From contig SXIZ01000259.1 in assembly GCA_005779525.1 (NCBI GenBank), forward strand, positions 1-8,447: a stretch of DNA of 8,447 nt. Direction: 5' to 3'. This DNA comes from Methylococcaceae bacterium (GTDB lineage Bacteria > Pseudomonadota > Gammaproteobacteria > Methylococcales > Methylomonadaceae). This document shows, piece by piece, positions 1 to 5,369 of the stretch (position 1 is the first letter of the stretch; every line of letters starts with the position of its first letter). A model generated the notes under the pieces. That model saw nothing but the letters and a program-made list of their open reading frames with translations. It was not told where the DNA came from and did not search any database. Position numbers and translations under genes: made by a program.

Positions 1-144
1 AGACAAACCGTAGAGGTCAATCGCGATTACTATAATGATCAACAAGATATTATGGGTAAAGGCAACGAAGAAGCTCAAATTCGTCAGGAGATGTATCTGC
101 AAGCGGTGCGTGCCGTCATTGATCGGGGACGAGCCTTGCTATAA
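1..144 (+). CDS. lptE: LPS-assembly lipoprotein LptE, C-terminal fragment
   Basis: Only the last 47 codons are present, reading in frame from the first base of the window to TAA at 142-144. LptE is the outer-membrane lipoprotein that plugs the LptD barrel and helps insert lipopolysaccharide into the outer leaflet. The visible part carries an RDYYND stretch followed by a Glu-rich helix (EEAQIRQEMYLQAVRAVI) ending in RGRALL. This fits the C-terminal strand and final helix of the family. The lipobox and N-terminal half lie outside the window. The next gene, holA, starts nine bases after the stop; lptE-holA is a conserved gammaproteobacterial order and strongly supports the call. The two are probably cotranscribed. 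Confidence 0.85.
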   Translation, partial: RQTVEVNRDYYNDQQDIMGKGNEEAQIRQEMYLQAVRAVIDRGRALL

Positions 145-153
145 GGTGCAGGC

Positions 154-1155
154 ATGCGTTTAAAACCCGCGGAATTAGCATCAGCTTTAGCCAAGGGCTT
201 GGCTCCATTATACCTTCTTACTGGAAGCGAACCCTTGCAACTGGGAGAAGCCGCGGATGCGATTCGTCTTGCAGCAAGACAGTCCGGTTTTGATACGCGT
301 GAAATTCTCAGTGTGGATGCGCACTTTAGCTGGCGCAGTTTATTAGAAGAAGCGGCGACGATGTCGATTTTTTCAGATAAAAAAATCATTGATCTAAGAA
401 TTCCTGATGGCAAATTAGGGAGCGAAGGGGCCAAGGCATTACTGCAATACTGCGAGCTTAAGCCTGAGGATACCTTGTTATTGATGAGTGCGGGAAAGTT
501 GGCTGCTGAAGCGACTAAATCGCGCTGGTATCTGGCGGTTGAGCAGTGGGGTGTTGTCGTGCAAGTCAAGGAATTAGACGGAACTGATTTGCTACAGTGG
601 TTGCAACAGCGTGCTCTTAGGCGCGGCATGCACATGGATGCACAGGCGATCAAGTTTTTAGCCAGTCGAATTGAAGGCAATTTATTAGCAGCGGCGCAAG
701 AAATTGAAAAGCTTTATGTGTTATTTGGAACACAGCCCATAGGTTTAGCGGATCTGCAGGAGGTTGTGGCGGATCATGCGCGCTATGATGTCTTTAAGCT
801 CGTGGATAGTCTGTTGGCGGGAAAAGTTAAACGTAGCGCTAAAATTCTGAATGGTTTACGTGATGAAGGCATTGCTGCGCCAGTGGTTTTATGGGCCTTG
901 GCCCGCGAAGCTAGAATACTATGGAATATTCGCGATCAAGTGCAGCAGCGCGTTGCCCGCGACATGATTTTTAAAAATCTTAGAATTTGGGATGCAGATA
1001 AAAAAGCCTCATTAAGCAAATTGATACCGCGTCTCGACAGCCGAGTTTTGGGTGAAATGCTGAGGTTAAGTACACAAGCCGATGCACAAATTAAAGGGCA
1101 GCGCTCCGGCAATCCCTGGGAGACTATGCTGCAGATTTGTTTATTATTTGCTTAA
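154..1155 (+). CDS. holA: DNA polymerase III subunit delta
   Basis: The product has 333 residues, close to the 343 of E. coli HolA. Delta is the clamp-loader subunit that opens the beta sliding clamp; it works in the cytoplasm in a complex with tau/gamma and delta-prime. The N-terminal AAA-like fold shows YLLTGSEPLQLGEAADAIR at about 20-38, the degenerate P-loop region typical of delta. MSIF at 70-73 matches the E. coli MSLF patch whose Leu-Phe pair inserts into the beta clamp. EGNLLAAAQEIEKL near 175-188 and the C-terminal collar helices also fit. The ATG is preceded by AAGG overlapping the lptE stop, which supports this start. The gene ends one base before the convergent methyltransferase stop, with no terminator between them. 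Confidence 0.96.
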   Translation: MRLKPAELASALAKGLAPLYLLTGSEPLQLGEAADAIRLAARQSGFDTREILSVDAHFSWRSLLEEAATMSIFSDKKIIDLRIPDGKLGSEGAKALLQYCELKPEDTLLLMSAGKLAAEATKSRWYLAVEQWGVVVQVKELDGTDLLQWLQQRALRRGMHMDAQAIKFLASRIEGNLLAAAQEIEKLYVLFGTQPIGLADLQEVVADHARYDVFKLVDSLLAGKVKRSAKILNGLRDEGIAAPVVLWALAREARILWNIRDQVQQRVARDMIFKNLRIWDADKKASLSKLIPRLDSRVLGEMLRLSTQADAQIKGQRSGNPWETMLQICLLFA

Positions 1156-1156
1156 G

Positions 1157-1885
1157 TTAGGGTTTAGTCGCTTGCACTACCGCATTCACATCCATGCGAT
1201 GCTGCAGTTGAATGTCTTTAAATCCCACTGCGCGCAGTTGGCCTAGGGCTTCAGTTTCACGCATAATATGGTTAGCAGATTCATCGCTAAATAAATGTAC
1301 TATCCACTGTTGTAAGACGTCTAGGCGCTGCAGCTCGACCAAAACGCGAAAGTAGCCACCGACTTCTTCTTGAATCAAGCGGGTATGCGCGGAAATATCG
1401 TCCAAGGCATAGCGGTCGCCATTAATAAATTGTCCGCCGGGTTTCAATACGCGCCAAATCTCTTGCAGCACGGATACCCGGTATTCCGCTAAAAAATTAT
1501 GTAAGGTATAGGCACTAGCCACGATATCTACACTGGCAGATGGTATCGCCTGTAGGGCGGATAGGGCGTCTGTGCATAAAAAAGTCAGCTTGTCCTCTGC
1601 ACACCAAGAGGAAAGATGCTGTTTAGCTTGATTTTGCATGACGGGTTCGTTGTCGATACTTAGTATCTGGACATCAGGACGTGCGGATAATATGGACAAT
1701 GTTGTGATCCCTGTGCCACCACCCAATTCAACGATATTTAAAGTCTTTGCCGTGGATGGATAGCGAGCGACCGCTTCGCCCACTAATTTGCTCATTGCTG
1801 TCGCCAGTGGCGCAATCAGTTTCAATAAATGATAGTCTTGACCAATACTGCCGGAGAAAATGGCGTCATAATCAATATTATTCAT
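1157..1885 (-). CDS. Class I SAM-dependent methyltransferase
   Basis: The product has 242 residues and a Rossmann-type methyltransferase core. Motif I is VELGGGTG at 52-59, and an acidic residue ends strand 2 (SIDNEP, Asp78). A TDAL segment near 104 is followed by the motif IV region DIVASAYTLHNF and by WRVLKPGGQFINGD, the usual post-motif 'LKPGG' turn. These show S-adenosylmethionine binding. The substrate cannot be read from the sequence. The layout resembles CmoA/UbiE-like small-molecule or tRNA methyltransferases, but diagnostic CmoA residues are not obvious and I do not assign that name. Its start lies inside the 3' end of the DUF1244 gene (8-base overlap) and has no good Shine-Dalgarno of its own, which suggests translational coupling. 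It converges on holA with a one-base gap. Confidence 0.9.
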   Translation of the reverse strand: MNNIDYDAIFSGSIGQDYHLLKLIAPLATAMSKLVGEAVARYPSTAKTLNIVELGGGTGITTLSILSARPDVQILSIDNEPVMQNQAKQHLSSWCAEDKLTFLCTDALSALQAIPSASVDIVASAYTLHNFLAEYRVSVLQEIWRVLKPGGQFINGDRYALDDISAHTRLIQEEVGGYFRVLVELQRLDVLQQWIVHLFSDESANHIMRETEALGQLRAVGFKDIQLQHRMDVNAVVQATKP

Positions 1886-2180
1886 GGCTGGCTTGTTGTT
1901 TGGCGGCCATGGCGGCTAATTTTTCGGGAGTAGCTTCGAGTTGAAATTGTTGTTTCCATTCAGCATAAGGCATGCCGTAGACTAGCGTTCTCGCGTCTTC
2001 ATACTCTATGGTCAGATTGCGTTCTTTGGCGGCAGCTACGTACCACTTAGCTAAACAGTTACGGCAAAAGTCAGCCAGCAACATTAAATCGATGTTTTGT
2101 ACCTCGGTGTGAGTCTGCAAATGTTTTAATAGTGCTCTAAAAGTAGCTGCTTCTAGTTCAGTTTCAATATCTTGGTGCAT
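1878..2180 (-). CDS. DUF1244 family protein
   Basis: This small soluble protein of 100 residues is recognisable as a DUF1244 member from VQNIDLMLLADFCRNCLAKWY at about 27-47, including the CRNC pair (Cys39, Cys42), and from VYGMPYAEWK at 67-76. The family is widespread in proteobacteria and I know of no settled function. The CxxC pair could bind metal or be redox active, but that is inference. The C-terminal 20 residues are Ala/Gln-rich and probably disordered. It is the first gene of a two-gene unit and overlaps the methyltransferase downstream by 8 bases. It is divergent from the yciB operon. There is no strong Shine-Dalgarno before the ATG. Confidence 0.9.
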   Translation of the reverse strand: MHQDIETELEAATFRALLKHLQTHTEVQNIDLMLLADFCRNCLAKWYVAAAKERNLTIEYEDARTLVYGMPYAEWKQQFQLEATPEKLAAMAAKQQASHE

Positions 2181-2206
2181 GTCAGGTATTTATGAGGCAA
2201 AAGGGT

Positions 2207-2235
2207 ATTTTAACAGAATCGTAAGCGAATACATG
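2207..2235 (-). promoter_or_regulatory. Possible promoter for the DUF1244-methyltransferase pair
   Basis: Reading the minus strand, TG-T-TAAAAT (2215 down to 2207) forms an extended -10 element, five of six matching TATAAT with an upstream TG. The -35 position at about 2235-2230 is poor (CATGTA), as is usual for extended -10 promoters. The predicted start near 2200 leaves about 20 bases of leader before the ATG at 2180. This rests on motif matching only. Confidence 0.35.
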
Positions 2236-2262
2236 TACAATCGAACTTAAAGAATCTACAAT
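2234..2262 (+). promoter_or_regulatory. Probable promoter of the yciB operon
   Basis: TGTACA at 2234-2239 (4/6 to TTGACA) and TACAAT at 2257-2262 (5/6 to TATAAT) are separated by 17 bases, the optimal sigma-70 spacing. Transcription would begin near 2269, leaving about 30 AT-rich bases before the ATG at 2299. It lies back to back with the possible minus-strand promoter, so the 118-base gap looks like a divergent control region. Confidence 0.45.
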
Positions 2263-2298
2263 AGTCGGGCTTAATATTATTTATTATGATGTGCTAGC

Positions 2299-2652
2299 AT
2301 GCGAATTCACAGTTCTTCATTAGCAGCGATACCGCTGCAGCAAAGGAAAACGCCGACGGAGGAAATTGCTCGCGTTAATGAAGAGGCTATTGCCAATCGA
2401 ATTGCGACTAATAAGCCAAATGAAACGCTGACGCAACACGCGGTAGCGAAAATACCCTCATCCGTCGAAATTGCGCAGGTTTTAGACAAGGAACATTCAA
2501 ATAAAAATAACGACTTAGCCCAGGATGGTCAGACAGGTAAGCCGTTGGATCAGCGTACACAGCACGCTTTAAACGCATATGCCACGCATGCAAATATTCA
2601 AGTGCAAAATCAACGCGCCAATTTATTGGGTGGGGTTGATTTATATGCATAG
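2299..2652 (+). CDS. Hypothetical small protein ending in GVDLYA
   Basis: The product has 117 residues with no signal peptide, membrane segment or cysteine. It is rich in Ala, Asn, Gln, Thr and charged residues, and most of it looks disordered. The more ordered part is the C-terminus: LDQRTQHALNAYATHANIQ at about 83-101 and then QRANLLGGVDLYA. From memory, short gammaproteobacterial proteins with a helix containing 'A..AY' and a terminal 'G(V/I)DLYA' sit in similar places, but I cannot name a characterised family. It lies 26 bases before yciB and downstream of a plausible promoter, so it is probably the first gene of that operon. The ATG has no clear Shine-Dalgarno. An opposite-strand frame here is a shadow. 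Confidence 0.7.
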   Translation: MRIHSSSLAAIPLQQRKTPTEEIARVNEEAIANRIATNKPNETLTQHAVAKIPSSVEIAQVLDKEHSNKNNDLAQDGQTGKPLDQRTQHALNAYATHANIQVQNQRANLLGGVDLYA

Positions 2653-2678
2653 TGTCCCAATAACCTCTTATTGAATTT

Positions 2679-3218
2679 ATGAATCAATTGTTTGAATTTT
2701 TTCCCATCATACTGTTTTTTATTGCGTATAAAATTTACGGTATTTATGTTGCAACTGCAGTGGTCATTGTGGCTACGGTGTTTCAGGTTCTGTTCACCTG
2801 GATCAAGTATCGTAAAGTCAAAGCCATGCAATGGATCACCTTGATTTTGATTTTAGTCTTGGGTGGTGCGACGTTGTATCTGCGTGATGAGCAGTTTATT
2901 AAATGGAAATTGAGTGTGGTTGAATGGTTGTTTGGCATCGCATTCTTAGGGAGTCAATTCATCGGTGAAAAACCTTTTATTGAACGCATGATGGCAAGTA
3001 ATATCGACTTACCTAAGGCGATCTGGCGCAGACTAAACACACTGTGGGGGCTTTTCTTTATTACGGTTGGCTGTGTTAATGTCTATGTCATGTTTAATTT
3101 TAATACCGATGACTGGGTCACTTTTAAAACCTTTGGTGTGCCAGGGATGATGCTGATTTTTATTTTATTGCAAGTGATTTATTTATATAAACATATTCCT
3201 GAAACCGAGAAAAAATAG
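2679..3218 (+). CDS. yciB: Inner-membrane septation protein A (YciB/IspZ)
   Basis: The product is a 179-residue, strongly hydrophobic protein with about five membrane segments, the usual size and topology of YciB. Family marks include FFPIILFFIAYK at the N-terminus (8-18), FIKWKLSVVEWLFG at about 72-85, LNTLWGLFF near 119-127, and the C-terminal WVTFKTFG and LLQVIYLYKH. YciB is an inner-membrane protein linked to cell-envelope synthesis and septation; it is reported to interact with division and elongation proteins, but its molecular activity is unsettled. The start matches the family N-terminus (M-x-x-L-F-[DE]-F-F-P) although no strong Shine-Dalgarno precedes it. The stop TAG shares its G with the GTG start of the next gene. 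Confidence 0.96.
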   Translation: MNQLFEFFPIILFFIAYKIYGIYVATAVVIVATVFQVLFTWIKYRKVKAMQWITLILILVLGGATLYLRDEQFIKWKLSVVEWLFGIAFLGSQFIGEKPFIERMMASNIDLPKAIWRRLNTLWGLFFITVGCVNVYVMFNFNTDDWVTFKTFGVPGMMLIFILLQVIYLYKHIPETEKK

Positions 3219-3520
3219 TGCTATACGCAATTATTGCCACTGATAAACCCAACAGCTTAAGCCGACGCTTATCCGTGCGTGCAGAGCACTTGGCCAGATT
3301 AGAGGTTTTACAAGACCAAGGTCGCTTAGTGCTCGCAGGTCCTCATCCTGCTATAGACTCCATAGATCCAGGTGATGCTGGGTTTACAGGGAGTTTGATT
3401 GTGGCTGAATTTGATAATTTATTGGCTGCGCAAGCTTGGGCTGGCGCAGATCCCTATATAACTGCCGATGTTTACCAGCAGGTAGAAATTAAACCTTTTA
3501 AACAAGTATTCCCAAAATGA
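3218..3520 (+). CDS. yciI: YciI family protein
   Basis: The 100-residue product is a ferredoxin-like alpha+beta protein of the YciI family. It shows MLYAIIATDKP at the N-terminus, RAEHLARLEVLQDQGRL with His24, the AGPHP turn at 40-44, and the AWAGADPY signature with Asp78. A conserved His/Asp pair has led to suggestions of an enzymatic role, but no substrate is established. The start is GTG within TAGTG, overlapping the yciB stop by one base; this implies re-initiation by terminating ribosomes. The 3' end overlaps the bolA-family gene by four bases (ATGA). The yciB-yciI-bolA order is common in gammaproteobacteria and supports the calls on both sides. Confidence 0.94.
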   Translation: MLYAIIATDKPNSLSRRLSVRAEHLARLEVLQDQGRLVLAGPHPAIDSIDPGDAGFTGSLIVAEFDNLLAAQAWAGADPYITADVYQQVEIKPFKQVFPK

Positions 3521-3786
3521 CGAGTAATCACATTAAGCAATTAATAGCAGAAAAACTGTCTCCAGTTCGTTTGGAGCTCATAGATGATAGTGCTGCCCAT
3601 GCGGGACATGCGGGTGCCAGAACAGGCGGTGGACATTATTTTGTCACCGTTGTAAGTGCAGCATTTGAGGGTAAAAGTATGGTTCAGCGCCACCAATTAA
3701 TTTATCAGGCGCTAGGTGACTTGATGAAGCAAGAAATTCACGCTTTAGGCATTAACGCATTAACCCCTTCTGAAGATAACATTTAA
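3517..3786 (+). CDS. BolA family protein
   Basis: The 89-residue product has the class II KH-like BolA fold: an N-terminal helix (IKQLIAEKL), a strand (VRLELIDDSA), and then the FEGKSMVQRHQLIYQAL segment with the invariant RH (His59). It ends in IHALGINALTP, typical of the family. BolA proteins pair with monothiol glutaredoxins to coordinate or traffic [2Fe-2S] clusters, using the conserved C-terminal His and a residue in the variable loop. Here that loop is long and has His28, His31 and His40 in a Gly-rich stretch (HAGHAGARTGGGH), more like the BolA1 group than E. coli IbaG. Which BolA paralogue it is cannot be settled without a tree. The ATG overlaps the yciI stop (ATGA), so it is probably translationally coupled. 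Confidence 0.93.
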   Translation: MTSNHIKQLIAEKLSPVRLELIDDSAAHAGHAGARTGGGHYFVTVVSAAFEGKSMVQRHQLIYQALGDLMKQEIHALGINALTPSEDNI

Positions 3787-3789
3787 GGA
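3784..3789 (+). promoter_or_regulatory. Ribosome binding site of the parvulin gene
   Basis: TAAGGA overlaps the stop of the bolA-family gene and lies eight bases before the ATG at 3798. It is the clearest Shine-Dalgarno in this operon and fixes the start of the lipoprotein gene, whose signal peptide begins immediately. Confidence 0.75.
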
Positions 3790-3797
3790 AAATATTT

Positions 3798-4805
3798 ATG
3801 AATAAAAAATTAGTCTCACTATTATTGGCCAGCTCGGCATTGGTTGTTGCTTGCGACGGACAGAATAAAGCAAGCAGCTCAACCGCAGGTTCTGCAGCTC
3901 CTGTAGCTGTCGCACCAGCTGTCAGCAAAGAAGATGCGGTCGCATCTGTCAATGGTCAATATATTGGTAAAGCTGATTTGCAGGCTTTGGAAGATGATAT
4001 TGCGGCACGTTCTCATGGTCAGCAAACATTTCCAAAACCCCAATTAATTGATGAATTAGTGCAACGTGAACTTCTAGTTCAAGGTGCTACTGACAAGAAA
4101 TTACAAAGTTCTCCAGATGTGGTAAAGCAGTTGGAAACGGCTAGACGTTCTATTCTGGCGCAAGCGCTAATTAAGAATTATTTGGAAACCAATCCAATTA
4201 AAGATGAAGACTTAAAAGCGGAATACGATAAGCAAATTGGTGGACAGGACAAAACTGAATATAAAGCGCGTCATATTTTAGTGAAGACTGAAGATGAAGC
4301 TAAGAAAATTATTGAGCAGTTAGATAAAGGTAAAGACTTTGCTGAATTAGCGAAAAAGAATACCACGGACCCATCTGGCAAAGACAGTGGTGGGGATTTA
4401 GGTTGGTTTGGTGCTAAGCAGATGGTTGCACCTTTCTCTGAAGCGGTCGCCAATTTAGAAAAAGGAAAATACACCAAAGCCCCCGTACAAACTCAATTTG
4501 GTTGGCATGTTATCTTGCGTGAAGATAGCAGAGAGCAAACTCCACCGCCATTCGATTCAGTTAAAGAGCAGTTAAAACCTATGGTACAGCGCGCTAAAAT
4601 TGAAGCGATGCTGAAATCATTACGTGATTCGGCTAAAGTTGAAGTTTTGTATACTGAGCCCGCACCAGCGCCTGCTCCAGTTGCTCCTGCAACTCCTGCG
4701 CCCGCGGCTACTGAGCAAGCTCCTGCTGCTCAGCCAGCAGCAGAGGCTCCTGCAGCTGAGCAAAAACCAGCGGCAGATGCTGCGGCTCCAGCGACAGCTA
4801 AGTAA
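3798..4805 (+). CDS. Lipoprotein parvulin-type peptidyl-prolyl isomerase (PpiC/SurA-like)
   Basis: The product has 335 residues. The N-terminus is a lipoprotein signal peptide: MNKK, a hydrophobic stretch, and lipobox VVAC with Cys19. Residue +2 is Asp20, the E. coli Lol-avoidance signal, so inner-membrane retention facing the periplasm is predicted. A linker rich in Ser, Ala and Val precedes a SurA-N-like helical region (about 45-140, with PKPQLIDELVQRELLVQGA). A parvulin domain follows at about 154-243, with RHILV (His159), GGDLGWFG and FGWHVI (His237). It probably assists folding of exported proteins. The final 48 residues (288-335) are an Ala/Pro tail with 35 Ala or Pro residues, unusual for the family. 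It is the last gene of the operon, 11 bases after the bolA-family gene. Confidence 0.93.
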   Translation: MNKKLVSLLLASSALVVACDGQNKASSSTAGSAAPVAVAPAVSKEDAVASVNGQYIGKADLQALEDDIAARSHGQQTFPKPQLIDELVQRELLVQGATDKKLQSSPDVVKQLETARRSILAQALIKNYLETNPIKDEDLKAEYDKQIGGQDKTEYKARHILVKTEDEAKKIIEQLDKGKDFAELAKKNTTDPSGKDSGGDLGWFGAKQMVAPFSEAVANLEKGKYTKAPVQTQFGWHVILREDSREQTPPPFDSVKEQLKPMVQRAKIEAMLKSLRDSAKVEVLYTEPAPAPAPVAPATPAPAATEQAPAAQPAAEAPAAEQKPAADAAAPATAK

Positions 4806-4822
4806 GTATGATGTAAATGTTC

Positions 4823-4850
4823 AAAAGGCGATCTAAATAGATCGCCTTTT
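4823..4850 (+). terminator. Rho-independent terminator of the yciB operon
   Basis: A perfect 12-bp stem (4823-4834 with 4839-4850) with a four-base loop AAAT is built on AAAAGGCGATCT and its reverse complement. The T-rich 3' side runs TTTTGTTT. It starts 17 bases after the parvulin stop. Because the 5' side is A-rich it could also terminate minus-strand transcription arriving from ctaA. Confidence 0.92.
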
Positions 4851-5180
4851 GTTTCCGCTAGAAAATCTTTGAGTTGATTCATAAAATTTAAAGTGTAATT
4901 TGATTAGGATAGAAATTTCATGTTACGCTTTTCCTTGGAATAATTTAAAGATTGTTGGTCTACTGAAACGGGTAACCAGAGTGATTTGGCCTGCGGCAAT
5001 ATGTCACGTTTTCAAAATATTGTTGCGGCTATAGAATGGCGGTCCTAATTTTGATTTAGGTTGTGTTCCTCTGAATTCAAAGTTGGGCGTCTTATTTATT
5101 TAAAGCATCACAGAGTTTTTTAAAGATTTTTTAAGCAAGAACAGTGGTATTTGTTTAACCTTAAGCGGATGTTGATCTGA
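4851..5180. other. Intergenic stretch with no recognisable gene
   Basis: About 330 AT-rich bases follow the terminator. I find no reading frame on either strand with a start, a ribosome site and a recognisable product. Short frames such as the ATG at 4919 stop within a few codons. The only ordered structures I see are the hairpin at 4991-5028 and a small CCTAA/TTAGG hairpin at 5044-5060. A weak extended -10-like TGGTATTTG lies at 5145-5153. It could hold a small RNA, untranslated leader or decayed sequence. Confidence 0.5.
4991..5028 (+). other. Hairpin with G.U pairs, plus-strand RNA only
   Basis: Bases 4991-5002 (CTGCGGCAATAT) pair with 5017-5028 (ATATTGTTGCGG) as a continuous 12-bp stem if three G.U wobbles are allowed, around a 14-base loop. 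On the minus strand the wobbles become A/C mismatches, so the structure favours a plus-strand RNA. It has no T run after it and so is not a terminator. Chance occurrence is possible. Confidence 0.35.
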
Positions 5181-5351
5181 ATGAAACAGCAAAGCTGTCA
5201 AGAATGTAATGTGTTGGTTTGTAAATGTCTTTTTCAAGCCTCCATTAAGAACAAATTTAAGCACGCGTTTTGCAAATTTACTCGTCTGCTAAATAAAGTT
5301 CTTAATGGCAAATATCTTAATCCGCTTTATGAAGGGGATTATTTTTTATAA
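5181..5351 (+). CDS. Possible small Cys-rich protein (56 residues)
   Basis: An ATG-to-TAA frame of 56 residues begins immediately after an in-frame TGA. The N-terminus has five-residue-spaced cysteines, SCQECNVLVCKCLF (Cys6, 9, 14, 16), with a fifth Cys at 31. The rest is basic (KNKFKHAFCKFTRLLNKVL) and ends in an acidic-aromatic tail (YEGDYFL). CxxC and CxC pairs could bind a metal, but I recognise no family. Evidence against coding is the poor Shine-Dalgarno, the 11-bp inverted repeat inside the frame, and a terminator-like hairpin whose T run ends just before the stop codon, so transcripts ending there would lack the stop. It converges on ctaA with 18 bases between the stops. A non-coding RNA is an equal or better reading. 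Confidence 0.25.
   Translation: MKQQSCQECNVLVCKCLFQASIKNKFKHAFCKFTRLLNKVLNGKYLNPLYEGDYFL
5242..5308. repeat. 11-bp perfect inverted repeat
   Basis: CCATTAAGAAC at 5242-5252 is the exact reverse complement of GTTCTTAATGG at 5298-5308, with 45 bases between. Copies of AAATTT inside (5253-5258 region and 5274-5279) allow further inner pairing. The stem could form in RNA of either strand. It lies just before a terminator-like hairpin and inside the possible small reading frame. Confidence 0.7.
5318..5347 (+). terminator. Candidate plus-strand terminator in the gene-free region
   Basis: TAATCC (5318-5323) pairs with GGATTA (5336-5341). After a G/G mismatch, CTT pairs with AAG around a TATG loop. 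A run of six T (5342-5347) follows directly. The stem is weak in G+C, but the geometry is that of an intrinsic terminator for plus-strand RNA. The minus-strand reading has no T run after the stem, so it is not the ctaA terminator. It implies a transcript ending near 5347 that belongs to no annotated gene. Confidence 0.45.
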
Positions 5352-5369
5352 TTTCGTTGCTGTCTTCTC

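Noticed and set aside
84..680. Open frame of 198 codons on the minus strand across holA
   Set aside because: It lies wholly opposite lptE/holA, both with clear family motifs. Its product is Cys/Ser/Arg-rich with no domain, as expected of an antisense shadow.
1178..1200. CGCAT/ATGCG hairpin near the holA-methyltransferase junction as a bidirectional terminator
   Set aside because: The stem is five base pairs only, lies inside the methyltransferase coding region, and lacks T runs.
4666..4800. Ala/Pro codon repeat as a tandem DNA repeat or CRISPR-like array
   Set aside because: Units are irregular and short, in frame with the parvulin gene, and explained by a low-complexity protein tail.
4624..4836. 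Leu-rich plus-strand frame overlapping the end of the parvulin gene
   Set aside because: It is a frame-shifted reading of the repetitive Ala/Pro codons (GCT/CCT becoming CTG/CTC). The Leu richness is an artefact of that.
4851..5369. Remnant insertion sequence or attachment site in the gene-free region
   Set aside because: There are no terminal inverted repeats at the edges, no flanking direct repeats, no transposase-like frame and no tRNA end. The 11-bp inverted repeat is internal and closely spaced.
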